Shown here: positions 37,344 through 46,672 of the stretch, one piece after another
Layout of the letters: each line of letters opens with the position of its first letter
How positions within the stretch are numbered: position 1 is the first letter of the stretch
Assembly (NCBI RefSeq): GCF_914768025.1
Contig: NZ_CAJZCE010000006.1
Location: 55,957 to 119,956, forward strand
Direction of reading: 5' to 3'
DNA: 64,000 nt
Origin: Snodgrassella gandavensis
GTDB taxonomy: Bacteria > Pseudomonadota > Gammaproteobacteria > Burkholderiales > Neisseriaceae
Made by a program: the position numbers and the translations under genes
The notes under the pieces: generated by a model
The model's input: the letters and a program-made list of their open reading frames with translations, nothing else
Told to the model about the DNA's origin: nothing
Database searches by the model: none

Positions 37344-38633
37344 TTATTCCATACGTAATTCCGCTGCACGGGCATGTGCCGTCAGCCCTTCACCATGTGC
37401 CAGAATGCTGGCAATCTGGCCTAACTCTCTGGCTCCCTGAGCAGAAACCTGAATCAGGCTACTACGCTTTTGAAAATCATATACGCCCAGAGGAGAAGCA
37501 AAGCGGGCGGTGCGACTGGTTGGCAAGACGTGATTAGGGCCGGCGCAGTAATCTCCCAGACTTTCACTGGTATACCGTCCCATAAAAATTGCACCTGCAT
37601 GGCGAATTTTCGGTGTCCAATTTTGCGGGTTGGCTACCGATAATTCCAGATGTTCAGGTGCCAGATAATTGGCAATTTCACAGGCTTCATCCAGATTCTG
37701 TGCCTGAATAATGGCTCCGCGATTGGCCAGTGACGCTTCAATGATGGCTTTGCGTGGCATTTGTGCCAATAGTGCCTGCATCTGTGCTTCTACCTCGCGC
37801 GCATAGTCAGCATCGGTAGTAATTAGAATCGCCTGAGCAATTTCATCATGTTCTGCCTGACTGAATAAATCCATTGCCACCCATTTAGCCGGAGTAGTGC
37901 CGTCGGCAATAACCAGAATTTCACTTGGACCGGCAACCATATCAATACCCACCACACCAAATACACGCCGTTTGGCTGCGGCAACATAGGCGTTGCCCGG
38001 GCCGGTAATCTTATCAACCTGAGCAATACTCTGTGTACCATAAGCCAGTGCTGCTACAGCCTGTGCTCCGCCAATGGTAAATACCTGTGTTACACCGGCT
38101 ACATATGCTGCGGCCAAAACGATATCATTACGTTCTCCATAAGGCATAGGTACAACCATCACAATTTCAGCCACACCAGCCACATGTGCTGGCATGGCAT
38201 TCATCATTACCGAGCTCGGATAGGCAGCTTTGCCACCGGGAACATAAATACCTACCCGATCCAGAGCAGTAATCTGCTGTCCCAGTAGCGTACCGTTTTC
38301 ATCCTCATACTGCCAAGACTGTTGTTTCTGGTGCAGATGATAGCTTTCAATCCGTTTGGCTGCGGTTTGTAGAGCCATCTGTACATCCGCCGGCAGGCGG
38401 GCAAAGGCTGCGGCCAGATCTGCCTGACTTAAAGTCAGCTCAGCCATGGATTGAACCTGCGTATGGTCAAAGCGATTGGTGTATTCGATTACAGCAGCAT
38501 CACCACGCTGCTGTACATCTGCACAGATAGCGGCCACGGCTGCATCCACTTGTGGATCCTGTGCAGTTTCAAACGCCTGTAGTGCAGTTAACTGCGATTT
38601 AAAATCAGCATCCTGCGTAGAAATATATTTCAT
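37344..38633 (-). CDS. hisD: Histidinol dehydrogenase
   Basis: HisD is a zinc enzyme that oxidises histidinol in two steps to histidine, the end of the pathway. It has 429 residues. The family signature is clear: [53 protein letters not shown], and the C-terminal [19 protein letters not shown] with zinc ligands. It is the last gene of a minus-strand unit hisG / NYN-LOTUS gene / hisD, 48 bases after its predecessor, and ends at a strong terminator. Confidence 0.97.
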   Translation of the reverse strand: MKYISTQDADFKSQLTALQAFETAQDPQVDAAVAAICADVQQRGDAAVIEYTNRFDHTQVQSMAELTLSQADLAAAFARLPADVQMALQTAAKRIESYHLHQKQQSWQYEDENGTLLGQQITALDRVGIYVPGGKAAYPSSVMMNAMPAHVAGVAEIVMVVPMPYGERNDIVLAAAYVAGVTQVFTIGGAQAVAALAYGTQSIAQVDKITGPGNAYVAAAKRRVFGVVGIDMVAGPSEILVIADGTTPAKWVAMDLFSQAEHDEIAQAILITTDADYAREVEAQMQALLAQMPRKAIIEASLANRGAIIQAQNLDEACEIANYLAPEHLELSVANPQNWTPKIRHAGAIFMGRYTSESLGDYCAGPNHVLPTSRTARFASPLGVYDFQKRSSLIQVSAQGARELGQIASILAHGEGLTAHARAAELRME

Positions 38634-38681
38634 ACCTTTGTATTTCGGGCAGCCTAAGCTGCCCGATCCTGATATTATTAA

Positions 38682-40169
38682 TTAAAGATTATTACCAAAA
38701 TTATCATCATCTTCATCAATAACCGGTGTTATTGATTTGGCAGCCAGCTCATGTGCCGGAATGGTATTGCCATCTACTTCAACATCATAGGGTTTAATTA
38801 CCCGTACCCGTAAGCCACGGCCGGCCTTGCGGCTGTCTACCCATTCACTGCTGATGGCTGCAATGGCATTATTAGCACTATCAAAGCCATAATCTCTGGC
38901 ATTGAAGCCACCATCGCTGGTTACCAGCTCACGGGCAACCGAGCTGACTGTTGCCCAGCCTTCGATATCACAGGTGCGTTCAATAGCTTTCTGCACCATT
39001 GGCACCAGACGATTCCAGTGATGTCGGCTGGAAGTTTCGTTACTGGAGCGGCCGGGCTTGGCTGAACGGCTATTGAAAGCAGATTTAGACGGGCGACCAC
39101 GACCACGGCCACTGGTGGCTGGGGTTACTGTAGCTTCAAATACGGTTTTGCGTGGACGTCCACGACCGCGCTTGGTCTGGTCTTCACGCGTTTTATCGTA
39201 ACTGGTAAATTCCGGTTCCTGAGTTTCAACTTGTACCAGCAGCGGTTCTTTATCTTTCTTTTTCTCTTCCGGTTCAATGGTTACGCTGACCTTTTCTGCC
39301 GGCATTGCTGTAGAGACTGCCGGAATGGTAATTACCAGCGGTGCATCATTGTTCTGCTGAAAAGCCGCTTGTTCACCAACCGGTGCATAAGACTTGCTTT
39401 CTGTTTTCGGAGCAAGATTATTATTGCGTTTTTTCAGACGTAGCCATAAATGATTACCATGCATCTGAGTTTCAAAAATATCGATGGCATTAATCAGATA
39501 GGAAAGTTTGGTATAGCCATAATTGCGCGCATCAAAATCAGAATTTACCTTGTTGATATATTGGCCAACCACACCCAGTGATGTCCAACCCTCATCATCA
39601 GCATGTTCCTTCACCGCATTACGGAACAGATTTATTAGTGCTGTATCCTGTTTCAGCTCGGCTGGGCTTTTGCGTTTATTGCGGAAAATTGGTGTTTGGG
39701 TTTTGTCTTCACCGATTTCTATCGTAGTATGGCTGAGCAGATTTTCAGTATAAATAAATTTGTCGCAGGCTTTGCGGAATGATTCTGGCGTTTTTTTCTG
39801 CCCGAAGCCATACACGGTCAGGCCATTTTCGCGAATACGTGAAGCCAGACGGGTAAAGTCACTATCGCTGGAGACAATACAGAAACCATCAAAAGTATTA
39901 CTGTACAATAAATCCATCGCATCAATGACCATAGCCATGTCAGTGGCATTTTTCCCCTTGGTGTAAGCGAACTGCTGCACCGGGGTAATCGCATGTGGTA
40001 ATAGTGCGTCTTTCCATTTGGACAAGCCACTACTCCAGTCGCCATAAATACGTTTAACACTGGCAATGCCATATTTCGCAATTTCTTCCAGTAAAGATTC
40101 CACAGTACTGGCTGAAGTATTATCTGCATCAATGAGTACTGCCAGTTTGGCCGAATTTTCTGTAGTCAT
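38682..40169 (-). CDS. NYN-domain putative RNase with two OST-HTH/LOTUS domains and AT-hook-like motifs
   Basis: This 495-residue protein has four parts. Residues about 8-140 form a NYN/LabA-type PIN-fold domain with the acidic residues of a metal-dependent nuclease: LAVLIDADNTSAST, KNATDMAMVIDAMDLL and IVSSDSDFTRLASRIRENG. An OST-HTH/LOTUS domain at about 172-245 contains EGWTSLGVVGQYINK and FDARNYGYTKLSYLI. A charged linker carries two GRP-core motifs, RGRGRPRKTVF near 335 and GRGRGRPSKS near 355. A second LOTUS domain at about 385-470 contains IEGWATVSSVARELV and FNARDYGFDSANNAI. It is placed between hisG and hisD in one operon. RNA is the likely target, but no substrate is known. Confidence 0.88.
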   Translation of the reverse strand: MTTENSAKLAVLIDADNTSASTVESLLEEIAKYGIASVKRIYGDWSSGLSKWKDALLPHAITPVQQFAYTKGKNATDMAMVIDAMDLLYSNTFDGFCIVSSDSDFTRLASRIRENGLTVYGFGQKKTPESFRKACDKFIYTENLLSHTTIEIGEDKTQTPIFRNKRKSPAELKQDTALINLFRNAVKEHADDEGWTSLGVVGQYINKVNSDFDARNYGYTKLSYLINAIDIFETQMHGNHLWLRLKKRNNNLAPKTESKSYAPVGEQAAFQQNNDAPLVITIPAVSTAMPAEKVSVTIEPEEKKKDKEPLLVQVETQEPEFTSYDKTREDQTKRGRGRPRKTVFEATVTPATSGRGRGRPSKSAFNSRSAKPGRSSNETSSRHHWNRLVPMVQKAIERTCDIEGWATVSSVARELVTSDGGFNARDYGFDSANNAIAAISSEWVDSRKAGRGLRVRVIKPYDVEVDGNTIPAHELAAKSITPVIDEDDDNFGNNL

Positions 40170-40199
40170 TTAAAGAGTTCCTATTCAATATAAATAAGT

Positions 40200-40853
40200 T
40201 TAAATTGGTTGATTTTTTGCATGAGCAAAAACATCAATAATGGGTTGTATGGCTGCATATTTCAGCTTTAAAGCCGCCTTGTTTACCACCAGCTGACTGG
40301 AAATATCCACAATATGTTCCACTGCATGCAGATTATTTGCCTGTAATGTATTACCTGTAGAAACCAGATCGACGATTGCATCGGCTAATCCTACCAGAGG
40401 AGCCAGTTCCATCGAACCATACAGTTTAATCAAATCGATATGCACACCCTTAGCGGCAAAATGCTCGGCAGCAATATTCGGGTATTTACTGGCTACCCGT
40501 AAACGGCAACCAGGCTGCGAAGCTGCCACGTAATTAAAGCCTTTGCGTACCGCCACCATCATCCGGCATCGGGCAATATTTAAATCCAGAGGCTGATATA
40601 GCCCATCGCCATCATGTTCAATTAAAACATCTTTTCCGGAAATTCCAAAATCTGCCGCGCCATATTGCACATATGTTGGCACATCTGTTGCGCGAACAAT
40701 AATTAAACGGATATTTTCATGATTCGTATTAATAATCAGTTTGCGTGATTGTTCCGGATCTTCAATTGCATGAATGCCCGCTGCTGCCAGTAATGGCAGA
40801 GTTTCTTCATAAATTCGACCTTTGGATAACGCTATGGTTAATTGTGCAGTCAT
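40200..40853 (-). CDS. hisG: ATP phosphoribosyltransferase, short form
   Basis: HisG joins ATP and PRPP in the first step of histidine synthesis. At 217 residues it is the short form, which needs a HisZ regulatory subunit encoded elsewhere. Markers are [40 protein letters not shown], the substrate region [19 protein letters not shown] and [20 protein letters not shown]. It leads the unit containing the LOTUS protein gene and hisD, with only 30 bases to the next start. Confidence 0.96.
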   Translation of the reverse strand: MTAQLTIALSKGRIYEETLPLLAAAGIHAIEDPEQSRKLIINTNHENIRLIIVRATDVPTYVQYGAADFGISGKDVLIEHDGDGLYQPLDLNIARCRMMVAVRKGFNYVAASQPGCRLRVASKYPNIAAEHFAAKGVHIDLIKLYGSMELAPLVGLADAIVDLVSTGNTLQANNLHAVEHIVDISSQLVVNKAALKLKYAAIQPIIDVFAHAKNQPI

Positions 40854-40955
40854 TTTTTTTCAGTATAGAGGAAAAGTAAAACTTTTTTAAGCTATAAATT
40901 TATTATTGGGTAAAAATAAATTTTCGTAAAATATAAAAATATTAATTAAATAATT

Positions 40956-41603
40956 TTAATCTAACAATTGTTTTATGTCATGGGTCAATTGAGTGGCCGT
41001 CTGGCTGTGTGGTTCATAAACCACGGTATGTCCCTGTTTATCTAGCAAAAAAGTACCTGTGCTGTGGTCAATTAAATATTCATTTGAGCTACGGCCAGCT
41101 ACTTTGTGTACAGCGATTTTATATTGACCGATGACATTATTAAGCGCTTCCATTTGCTGTTTGTCTACAGTTAAACCAATAAAGTCCGGATTAAAAGCGG
41201 ATGCATAAGCCGTCATAACCTGTGGCGTGTCACGCTGAGGGTCTACAGTAATAAATAATACCTGTACCTGTTTACCCTTTTCCCCCAGTTGATTTATTGC
41301 ATCTGCATAGGCAAGCAGATTGGTTGGACAGACATCAGGGCAGTGAGTATAGCCAAATACCAAAGCTACCACTTTACCCTGAAAATCACGCAAATGTACT
41401 GTTTTTCCATTCGCACCCAGCAAAGAAAAATTTTTGCCACCAAGGCCTGCATCACGTACATCGCTGCCTTCAAAACTGTATTGCTTTGGCTCGACAGCAT
41501 TTGTGCTTGCCGCTTGTGCCGCAGAAGCTGCCGGCTGTGGCTGGCATGCTCCCAGCATCAGTGCAGATATCATTACAGCCAGAAAAGATTGGATTTTAAG
41601 CAT
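40956..41603 (-). CDS. SCO1/SenC-family lipoprotein
   Basis: This copper-binding thioredoxin-fold protein helps assemble the CuA centre of cytochrome oxidase and may buffer redox stress. It has 215 residues from the ATG at 41601-41603. The signal ends in the lipobox LMLGAC, so it is probably lipid-anchored in the periplasm. The copper ligands are visible: CxxxC in YTHCPDVCPTNL and the His of EYLIDHSTGTFLLD. A ten-codon upstream extension (MCNFCIINKF) is rejected because it would disrupt the signal peptide. No oxidase gene is adjacent. Confidence 0.93.
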   Translation of the reverse strand: MLKIQSFLAVMISALMLGACQPQPAASAAQAASTNAVEPKQYSFEGSDVRDAGLGGKNFSLLGANGKTVHLRDFQGKVVALVFGYTHCPDVCPTNLLAYADAINQLGEKGKQVQVLFITVDPQRDTPQVMTAYASAFNPDFIGLTVDKQQMEALNNVIGQYKIAVHKVAGRSSNEYLIDHSTGTFLLDKQGHTVVYEPHSQTATQLTHDIKQLLD

Positions 41604-41766
41604 AAATTTATTAATAATACAAAAATTGCACATTTATAATGTTCAGATAACAATACTATACAGATTTTTAGCTCTAATTAATAAGTAAAATATAAAAAAA
41701 TCCAAAAATAAAATCAATATTTTAACCGGAAATAATTAAAAAAAATTTTTAACCATAAAAAAATTC

Positions 41767-41794
41767 TTTACAACATCGGAAAATCCGTTATAAT
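41767..41794 (+). promoter_or_regulatory. Promoter of tRNA-Leu
   Basis: The -35 TTTACA (41767-41772) and the perfect -10 TATAAT (41789-41794) are 16 bases apart, with the tRNA beginning 16 bases after the -10 box. Confidence 0.8.
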
Positions 41795-41810
41795 GCCGTT
41801 TTCTTCGCTA

Positions 41811-41895
41811 GCCCAGGTGGCGAAATTGGTAGACGCAGGGGACTCAAAATCCCCCGCCGCAAGGTGTGACGGTTCGAGTCCGTCCCTGGGCACCA
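41811..41895 (+). tRNA. tRNA-Leu (anticodon CAA)
   Basis: This is an 85-base class II tRNA. Acceptor arms GCCCAGG (41811-41817) and CCTGGGC (41885-41891) pair. The anticodon hairpin GGGGA-CTCAAAA-TCCCC shows CAA. A long variable arm follows, the T-loop is TTCGAGT and CCA is encoded. It reads UUG codons. Confidence 0.96.
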
Positions 41896-41902
41896 GATTT
41901 TG

Positions 41903-41930
41903 AAAAACCGCTGATAACAGCGGTTTTTTT
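41903..41930 (+). terminator. Terminator of tRNA-Leu
   Basis: AAAAACCGCTG (41903-41913) pairs with CAGCGGTTTTT (41918-41928) around ATAA, followed by more T. It is a classic intrinsic terminator. The next 270 bases, to the NERD gene, show nothing else recognisable. Confidence 0.92.
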
Positions 41931-42197
41931 ACGCCTGTTACCTAGTGATTTTATATGTCCCTGATAATAGGCAATGAGCCAGACTGCTGGTCATATATGG
42001 TTAAACAGACAAAAAACCTTGTGGTTAAATCCAGTCTGTAAAACACAGCTTTTATGGTGGATTTCACAGATTGCAGACTTTATTATAATAAATGCCCCAT
42101 GTTTATCATGGATACATTTACTTTCAATATAATGCAATTTCAGGCCGGACATTACTGAAAAATTTTCCAGATAAATTATTAAAATTGACTGAAAAAA

Positions 42198-43130
42198 ATG
42201 ATTATCAAAGAGGCTGATAGCAGAAACAAAGATTTGGAGGCACTAGAGCAGCTATTGCAATGGCCTGATTTGGCGCAACAGACACGCCAAAGTATTGAGC
42301 AAAAAATACGATTAATTCGAGCAGGTGTTAAAGGTGAAACAGAATCTGCCTATCAGTTGCGATTTCATTTTGACAATCACCCTGATTGGGTAGTTATTAA
42401 CGATTTGAGGTTGCAATATCAGGGTAAAGTGGCACAAATAGACCATATACTGATTAACCGCCATCTGCAAATATTTGTATGTGAAAGCAAAAGAATAGCT
42501 GGTGGACTGATTATCAACGAACTGGGTGAATTTTCACGCATGTATAAAGGCAAAGGACAAGGTATGCCTTCGCCACTGGAACAGAACCAGCGCCATATCA
42601 CCTTACTGAGCAAACTATTGCAGACAAATCTGATTCAGTTGCCCAGCTGTTTCGGCTGGCGGCTACGACCATCAATATACAGTCTGATACTCGTTTCCAA
42701 TGATGCCTATATCCGGCGTCCTAAAATTTCTATGCCAGAACTGGATAGCGTTATTAAAAATGAGCAGTTGCAAACAAAAGTACACCAGTTAAGCAAAAGT
42801 TTGGGTATATTCAGATTTGTCCGCACAATACCGCGTACCAGTCTGCATAAATTTGCCTGCCAGCTAGTGCAGCAGCATCAACCGGCACAATATGACTGGT
42901 TAGGCTATTTTGGCTTGAATCATTTAACCAATAAATTTGCTCAGCCTATTGCTGAGGCACAATCACAAACTGAAACTCAGAGTAAAACGGCTCGCCGTTA
43001 CTTTTGTATTGCCTGTCATAAAGATATTACCGCCAGCGCCGCTTACTATTGCTGGAATCATAAAAATATATTCGGTGGAAAAGCTTATTGTTATCAATGC
43101 CAGCAAAAAATTAAACTGCAACAGCAATAA
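42198..43130 (+). CDS. NERD-domain (nuclease-related) protein with C-terminal zinc-ribbon
   Basis: This 310-residue protein begins with a helical segment (about 1-45). A NERD domain follows, with GETESAYQLRFHFD, the acidic core KVAQIDHILINRHLQIFVCESK, and a positively charged loop with SPLEQNQRHITLLSKLL. The last 45 residues carry four or five cysteines in CIACHK, YYCWN and YCYQCQ, which probably bind zinc. The NERD fold resembles restriction-endonuclease cores, so DNA cleavage or binding is possible. The true role is unknown. Its solitary position just after a tRNA gene suggests accessory origin. Confidence 0.85.
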   Translation: MIIKEADSRNKDLEALEQLLQWPDLAQQTRQSIEQKIRLIRAGVKGETESAYQLRFHFDNHPDWVVINDLRLQYQGKVAQIDHILINRHLQIFVCESKRIAGGLIINELGEFSRMYKGKGQGMPSPLEQNQRHITLLSKLLQTNLIQLPSCFGWRLRPSIYSLILVSNDAYIRRPKISMPELDSVIKNEQLQTKVHQLSKSLGIFRFVRTIPRTSLHKFACQLVQQHQPAQYDWLGYFGLNHLTNKFAQPIAEAQSQTETQSKTARRYFCIACHKDITASAAYYCWNHKNIFGGKAYCYQCQQKIKLQQQ

Positions 43131-43462
43131 ATCCATCACGCGTGAATTGCCGTATTTTCGTTTGATATACCTTAGCTTTTATCGTCAACAAAAATGATTG
43201 ATATCAGATGCCCATAGCCAGTATGGATTAAAGCCAATATTTTTTTACACAATAGGTACTGGTAAAAAAAGTTACAGAAATGCAATACTATCATTATCAG
43301 ATATGACAATGTGACTTTTGAATTTATATAAGTAATATGCAATGGTGATATTTGTTTCCATGAGTAGTCATACTGACGAAACTATCACAAATATTATTCC
43401 TCTATAAATTCAATAATTTGAATTGTCATATCAATATTGTAGACAATAACAGGAATCCAATC
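43131..43462. other. Short AT-rich spacer
   Basis: About 330 bases separate the NERD and nitroreductase genes. I see no gene, terminator or repeat. A ribosome site (AGGAAT) precedes the nitroreductase start. Confidence 0.5.
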
Positions 43463-44107
43463 ATGAACATTGCCGATATTTCCAGACAGCGTTATACCAC
43501 CAAGCATTATGATAAAACCAGAAAAATTCCGGCTGAGCAATTGGCGCAATTATTCGAAGTTATCAGAAACAGTCCTTCTTCAGTAAATGCACAACCCTGG
43601 CATTTCTTTGTCGTGGATAATGATGCAGCACGTGCCAGAATCATGCCGGCAATAATGGAAATAAATCATCCACGAATAGCAGATTCATCTCATACCCTGA
43701 TATTTTGTGCCAAAACACCACTGGACGAACAGCATTTACAAACTGTGCTGGCTCAGGAAGAAAAAGACGGGCGTTTTGGAGAAGATGAAATCAAGGAAAT
43801 GATGGATAAGGGTCGCCATTTTTTCGTAAATAAAAACAGCACTACGTCACAAGCTCAGCTCGAATGGGAAAGCAGACAGTTATATATTGTACTGGGACAG
43901 CTATTATTTGCTGCTGCGGCCATTGGCATTGATTCAACGGCGATCGAAGGTTTTGATGACGAGAAAATGGATGATATTTTAGAATTAAAACAACAAGGTT
44001 TAAAAAGCATTCTGGTGGTAAGTCTCGGTTATCGTGCAGCTAATGACAGTAATGCCAGCCGTCCGAAATCGCGTCTGCCGATAGAACAGATATTTACCCA
44101 AATATAA
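43463..44107 (+). CDS. Nitroreductase-family NAD(P)H oxidoreductase (NfsB-like)
   Basis: This FMN enzyme of 214 residues probably reduces quinones or nitroaromatics. Family segments are RQRYTTKHYDKTRKIP, the FMN-binding SPSSVNAQPWHFFVVDN, QLYIVLGQLLFAAAAIGIDS, and TAIEGFDDEKMDDILEL followed by ILVVSLGYRA. The start at ATG 43463 (MNIADISRQ) follows AGGAAT; an upstream extension of 15 codons is not family-like. It resembles the NfsB/dihydropteridine-reductase branch. A long hairpin terminator follows. Confidence 0.9.
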   Translation: MNIADISRQRYTTKHYDKTRKIPAEQLAQLFEVIRNSPSSVNAQPWHFFVVDNDAARARIMPAIMEINHPRIADSSHTLIFCAKTPLDEQHLQTVLAQEEKDGRFGEDEIKEMMDKGRHFFVNKNSTTSQAQLEWESRQLYIVLGQLLFAAAAIGIDSTAIEGFDDEKMDDILELKQQGLKSILVVSLGYRAANDSNASRPKSRLPIEQIFTQI

Positions 44108-44130
44108 TTTATTTTCTGAGCTTATAAATA

Positions 44131-44167
44131 AAATAGATTCTTTCAGTTAACTGCAAGAATCTATTTT
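44131..44167 (+). terminator. Terminator after nitroreductase gene
   Basis: AAATAGATTCTT (44131-44142) pairs with AAGAATCTATTT (44155-44166), and inner CAGT/ACTG pairs extend the stem to a nearly closed 36-base palindrome ending in TTTT. Confidence 0.85.
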
Positions 44168-44672
44168 GATGTAAGACTATTCGGTATTAGCAGTAGCCAC
44201 GCCAACAATATTTACGTACTTAGATGATAATATTTGATGTTAACAGATAGTATAACCAGTTAGATTTGATACGAAATTTATTTGTATTAGCCTCGTAATC
44301 CTAATATTTCAGCAATAACATGAAAATCTTATCTAATTTATATCATTGAATTTTAAAATAAAACATTGATTTTCTATTATCTGGATGAAGAAAGTGCCAG
44401 TATCCGATTGAAGTGGTTTAATACGCTATGTGTTTAATGGCTGAGGCTAAGTTCAATGTATAAAGGGAAATTCTCCCTACAAACTAGGTTTCAAAGTCAG
44501 GCCTGCAATTAATATACAAAATATCCAGTTAGCAGATTCATAATATCAAATGGCATGATGACTCATTGGCTCAATAAAAAATTTGCTTACAGTGAAATCA
44601 ACACGAAATTAAAGTTGTTGATTATGGATATCAATAATTAATTCACCAAATTGTTACCATAAGAAAAAATAC
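44168..44672. other. AT-rich non-coding stretch
   Basis: About 500 bases have stops in all frames and no recognisable feature. It leads into a decayed gene and may be degraded sequence. Confidence 0.45.
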
Positions 44673-45329
44673 ATGAACCCCACCTTTTTCAAATTATCGT
44701 TCTTTTTTATGCTGTTTTATTGGCTGCTTGATACCACTTTTTTGATTGGACGGGAATTTTTTGTTGACGCTACCGTTTTTAATTAGACAAAGCTAAAGCC
44801 GTATATTCCGGTAAATTCTCTTGCATCAATAATTATTCGTATAATCTTACTTAATCCTTTTAATCAGATAGCAAATCTGGTTGTAATTTTTATTAATTCA
44901 GCAATAGCGTTGCACTGGTATGCGATTTATCAGGCCTACAAAAAAATCTTTTATATGTATTCTTCATTTTAAATTTCTTTCTTGGTATTGCTACAGAATC
45001 TTTAGAACGTGATGTCGTAATTATTGCTTTTTATTCGATTTTGTATTGATTGTTACCATGATTAGCTATTTTACTTTACGCCAACAATTTACCGTTGACG
45101 AAGATAAAGTACGAGTAAAAGCATTAATTTTTAGTTTCACCATTGCTTTTATTTTGACATTATTGCTGGCGATAATTGTTTTTTTAACAATTTGTATCGT
45201 TTGCAAGGTTTGAAAACAGAATTTATTGATTAATATAACAAAGAAGCGAGGGTTTATGGGATAACGGATGTTATATTATTTCTTCTTGTTTTATGTGTAA
45301 TTGGTTGGATAATGGCTCGAAAACAGTAA
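44673..45329 (+). pseudogene. Decayed multi-helix membrane protein gene
   Basis: ATG 44673 opens MNPTFFKLSFFFMLFYWLLD, a hydrophobic helix, but stops at TAG 44784-44786. The same frame then continues with LKPYIPVNSLASIIIRIILL and IANLVVIFINSAIALHWYAI to TAA 44970-44972. Homology-like hydrophobic text carries on in other frames: NFFLGIATESLERDVVIIAF, then from about 45058 ISYFTLRQQFTVDEDKVRVK and FTIAFILTLLLAIIVFL. Finally VILFLLVLCVIGWIMARKQ ends at TAA 45327-45329. At least three frames and several stops are needed. It was probably a small four- or five-helix membrane protein, family not recognised. Confidence 0.65.
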
Positions 45330-45838
45330 AAGCATTTTTTAGTAAAGAAGAATTTGTAATCCAACGTTTCCTCTTAGCAAAAGCAGATTGCTCAAAAAAT
45401 ATTGTCGCTATAGCAAAAATAAAACGAATAACCCAAAAAAGTGCTTTATTTCTTACATGGATAAATTCTCTGTATCTAATACAGAATTTCCAATCCTTAT
45501 TGTTATACTCATTTGAGGCATAGGTAGCAAATATAGCTATGTTTCAAATTATCGTCACTTGTCTTAGAGTAGAATAATGTATAGCATGAGTGAATCTATT
45601 TCCGCTAAGTTTATTGGCATATTGCGTTATAATTATATGAAATTCAATATATTCTAACTCAGAATTTATATTTATTTTTCTACAATAAAGCAGGGACTTT
45701 AAGCTTATTTATAATAAAAATATAAGCACTAAGCCGATTATTTCAAAATGGCACCCTACAGATTAATCAAAACGCGTAAAATTTTATATCGTACTTCAAT
45801 ACAAATATATTTTTTACATAGTTGTGAGTCAGTGATCA
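45330..45838. other. AT-rich stretch after decayed gene
   Basis: About 510 bases contain one 76-codon frame (45293-45523, overlapping the decayed gene) without family features, so it is not called as a gene. Nothing else is recognised. Confidence 0.45.
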
Positions 45839-46456
45839 TTAATTTTGCTGGCAGTTGAGGTATTGGCAGCCATTTTCACTGACAAATATAGGTATATTAA
45901 TATCATGGTCTTCTGACTTAATTGTATCCACTTGCTGGCAGCTAAAACCAGCACCTACCACTAATGGCTGACGATAGCGAAATTTTGCCAAAGTTGCATC
46001 ATAATAGCCGCCACCTTGTCCCAGTCGATTACCCTGATAATCTATGCCAAGTAGAGGTATCAGCAGAGTATGTAAATAGCGCGCTCTGATTTTGCATCCA
46101 TTAAACTGAGGTATTTTATGCTTGCCAGTATTCTGGTGATGCAAGCTCAGATAACGAACAGTAGCGTGACGGCGAGGCAAACGAGGGCAGAGCGTAAACC
46201 ATAGCTGGCGTTTTTTAGGTTCAATATAAGGCAAATAAACCTGAGCGCCGCGTTTTTGTGCCGTTACGATTAATGGCCATAAGGATAATTCACTCCCAAC
46301 AGCCCAATATACGGCTATACGTTTCTGGCGACGGATAAATGGGTATAAGAGGCAGTTGATTTTCTTGGTCGCTAATCGACGCGTTTCTTGGCTTAATGCT
46401 TTCCTGCGTTGGCGCAATAGTTGCCGTAATTGTGGTTTATCTGAGTGAGTAGTCAT
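45839..46456 (-). CDS. 5-formyltetrahydrofolate cyclo-ligase family protein
   Basis: This ATP-dependent enzyme converts 5-formyl-THF to 5,10-methenyl-THF, recycling a folate storage form. It has 205 residues. Motifs are RQLLRQRRKALSQETRR, IAVYWAVGSELSLWPLI, VYLPYIEPKKRQLWF, and the nucleotide/folate-binding LLIPLLGIDYQGNRLGQGGG followed by YYDATL. In many proteobacteria this gene adjoins 6S RNA, but I could not recognise a 6S RNA here. It is divergent from rpsB. Confidence 0.93.
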   Translation of the reverse strand: MTTHSDKPQLRQLLRQRRKALSQETRRLATKKINCLLYPFIRRQKRIAVYWAVGSELSLWPLIVTAQKRGAQVYLPYIEPKKRQLWFTLCPRLPRRHATVRYLSLHHQNTGKHKIPQFNGCKIRARYLHTLLIPLLGIDYQGNRLGQGGGYYDATLAKFRYRQPLVVGAGFSCQQVDTIKSEDHDINIPIFVSENGCQYLNCQQN

Positions 46457-46525
46457 GGATTTAAACTAACAAATTTATATACAATGGTTTTAGACAATGG
46501 AATAAGAAAGTATGGATTGCTATAC

Positions 46526-46554
46526 TTGTGAAGATGTATTTTTTCCTGTATTAT
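46526..46554 (+). promoter_or_regulatory. Probable promoter of rpsB-tsf
   Basis: TTGTGA (46526-46531) and TATTAT (46549-46554) are separated by 17 bases and lie about 120 bases before rpsB. Confidence 0.5.
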
Positions 46555-46592
46555 TCCATGGTTTTACCTCGGTAAAAAATTTTAGTAACGCT

Positions 46593-46635
46593 CGCATCGT
46601 ACGCGAAAGGGTGCTCTATTGCAGAGTTCTATGCG
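46593..46635 (+). promoter_or_regulatory. Structured rpsB leader, possible S2 autoregulatory element
   Basis: Outer arms CGCAT (46593-46597) and ATGCG (46631-46635) enclose an inner hairpin CTCT/AGAG (46614-46626). In other bacteria rpsB leaders bind ribosomal protein S2 for feedback control. This structure is a candidate for the same job, though I cannot match it base for base to a known model. Confidence 0.4.
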
Positions 46636-46672
46636 TGGCGGTGTCAGGCTTTAACCCTTTAAGGATCGAATT

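Noticed and set aside
45293..45523. 76-codon frame downstream of the decayed membrane-protein gene
   Set aside because: It overlaps the pseudogene tail in another frame and shows no family signature or ribosome site.
45700..46512. 6S RNA near the 5-formyl-THF cyclo-ligase gene
   Set aside because: This neighbour relation is common in proteobacteria, but no long rod-like self-complementary RNA could be recognised in the flanks.
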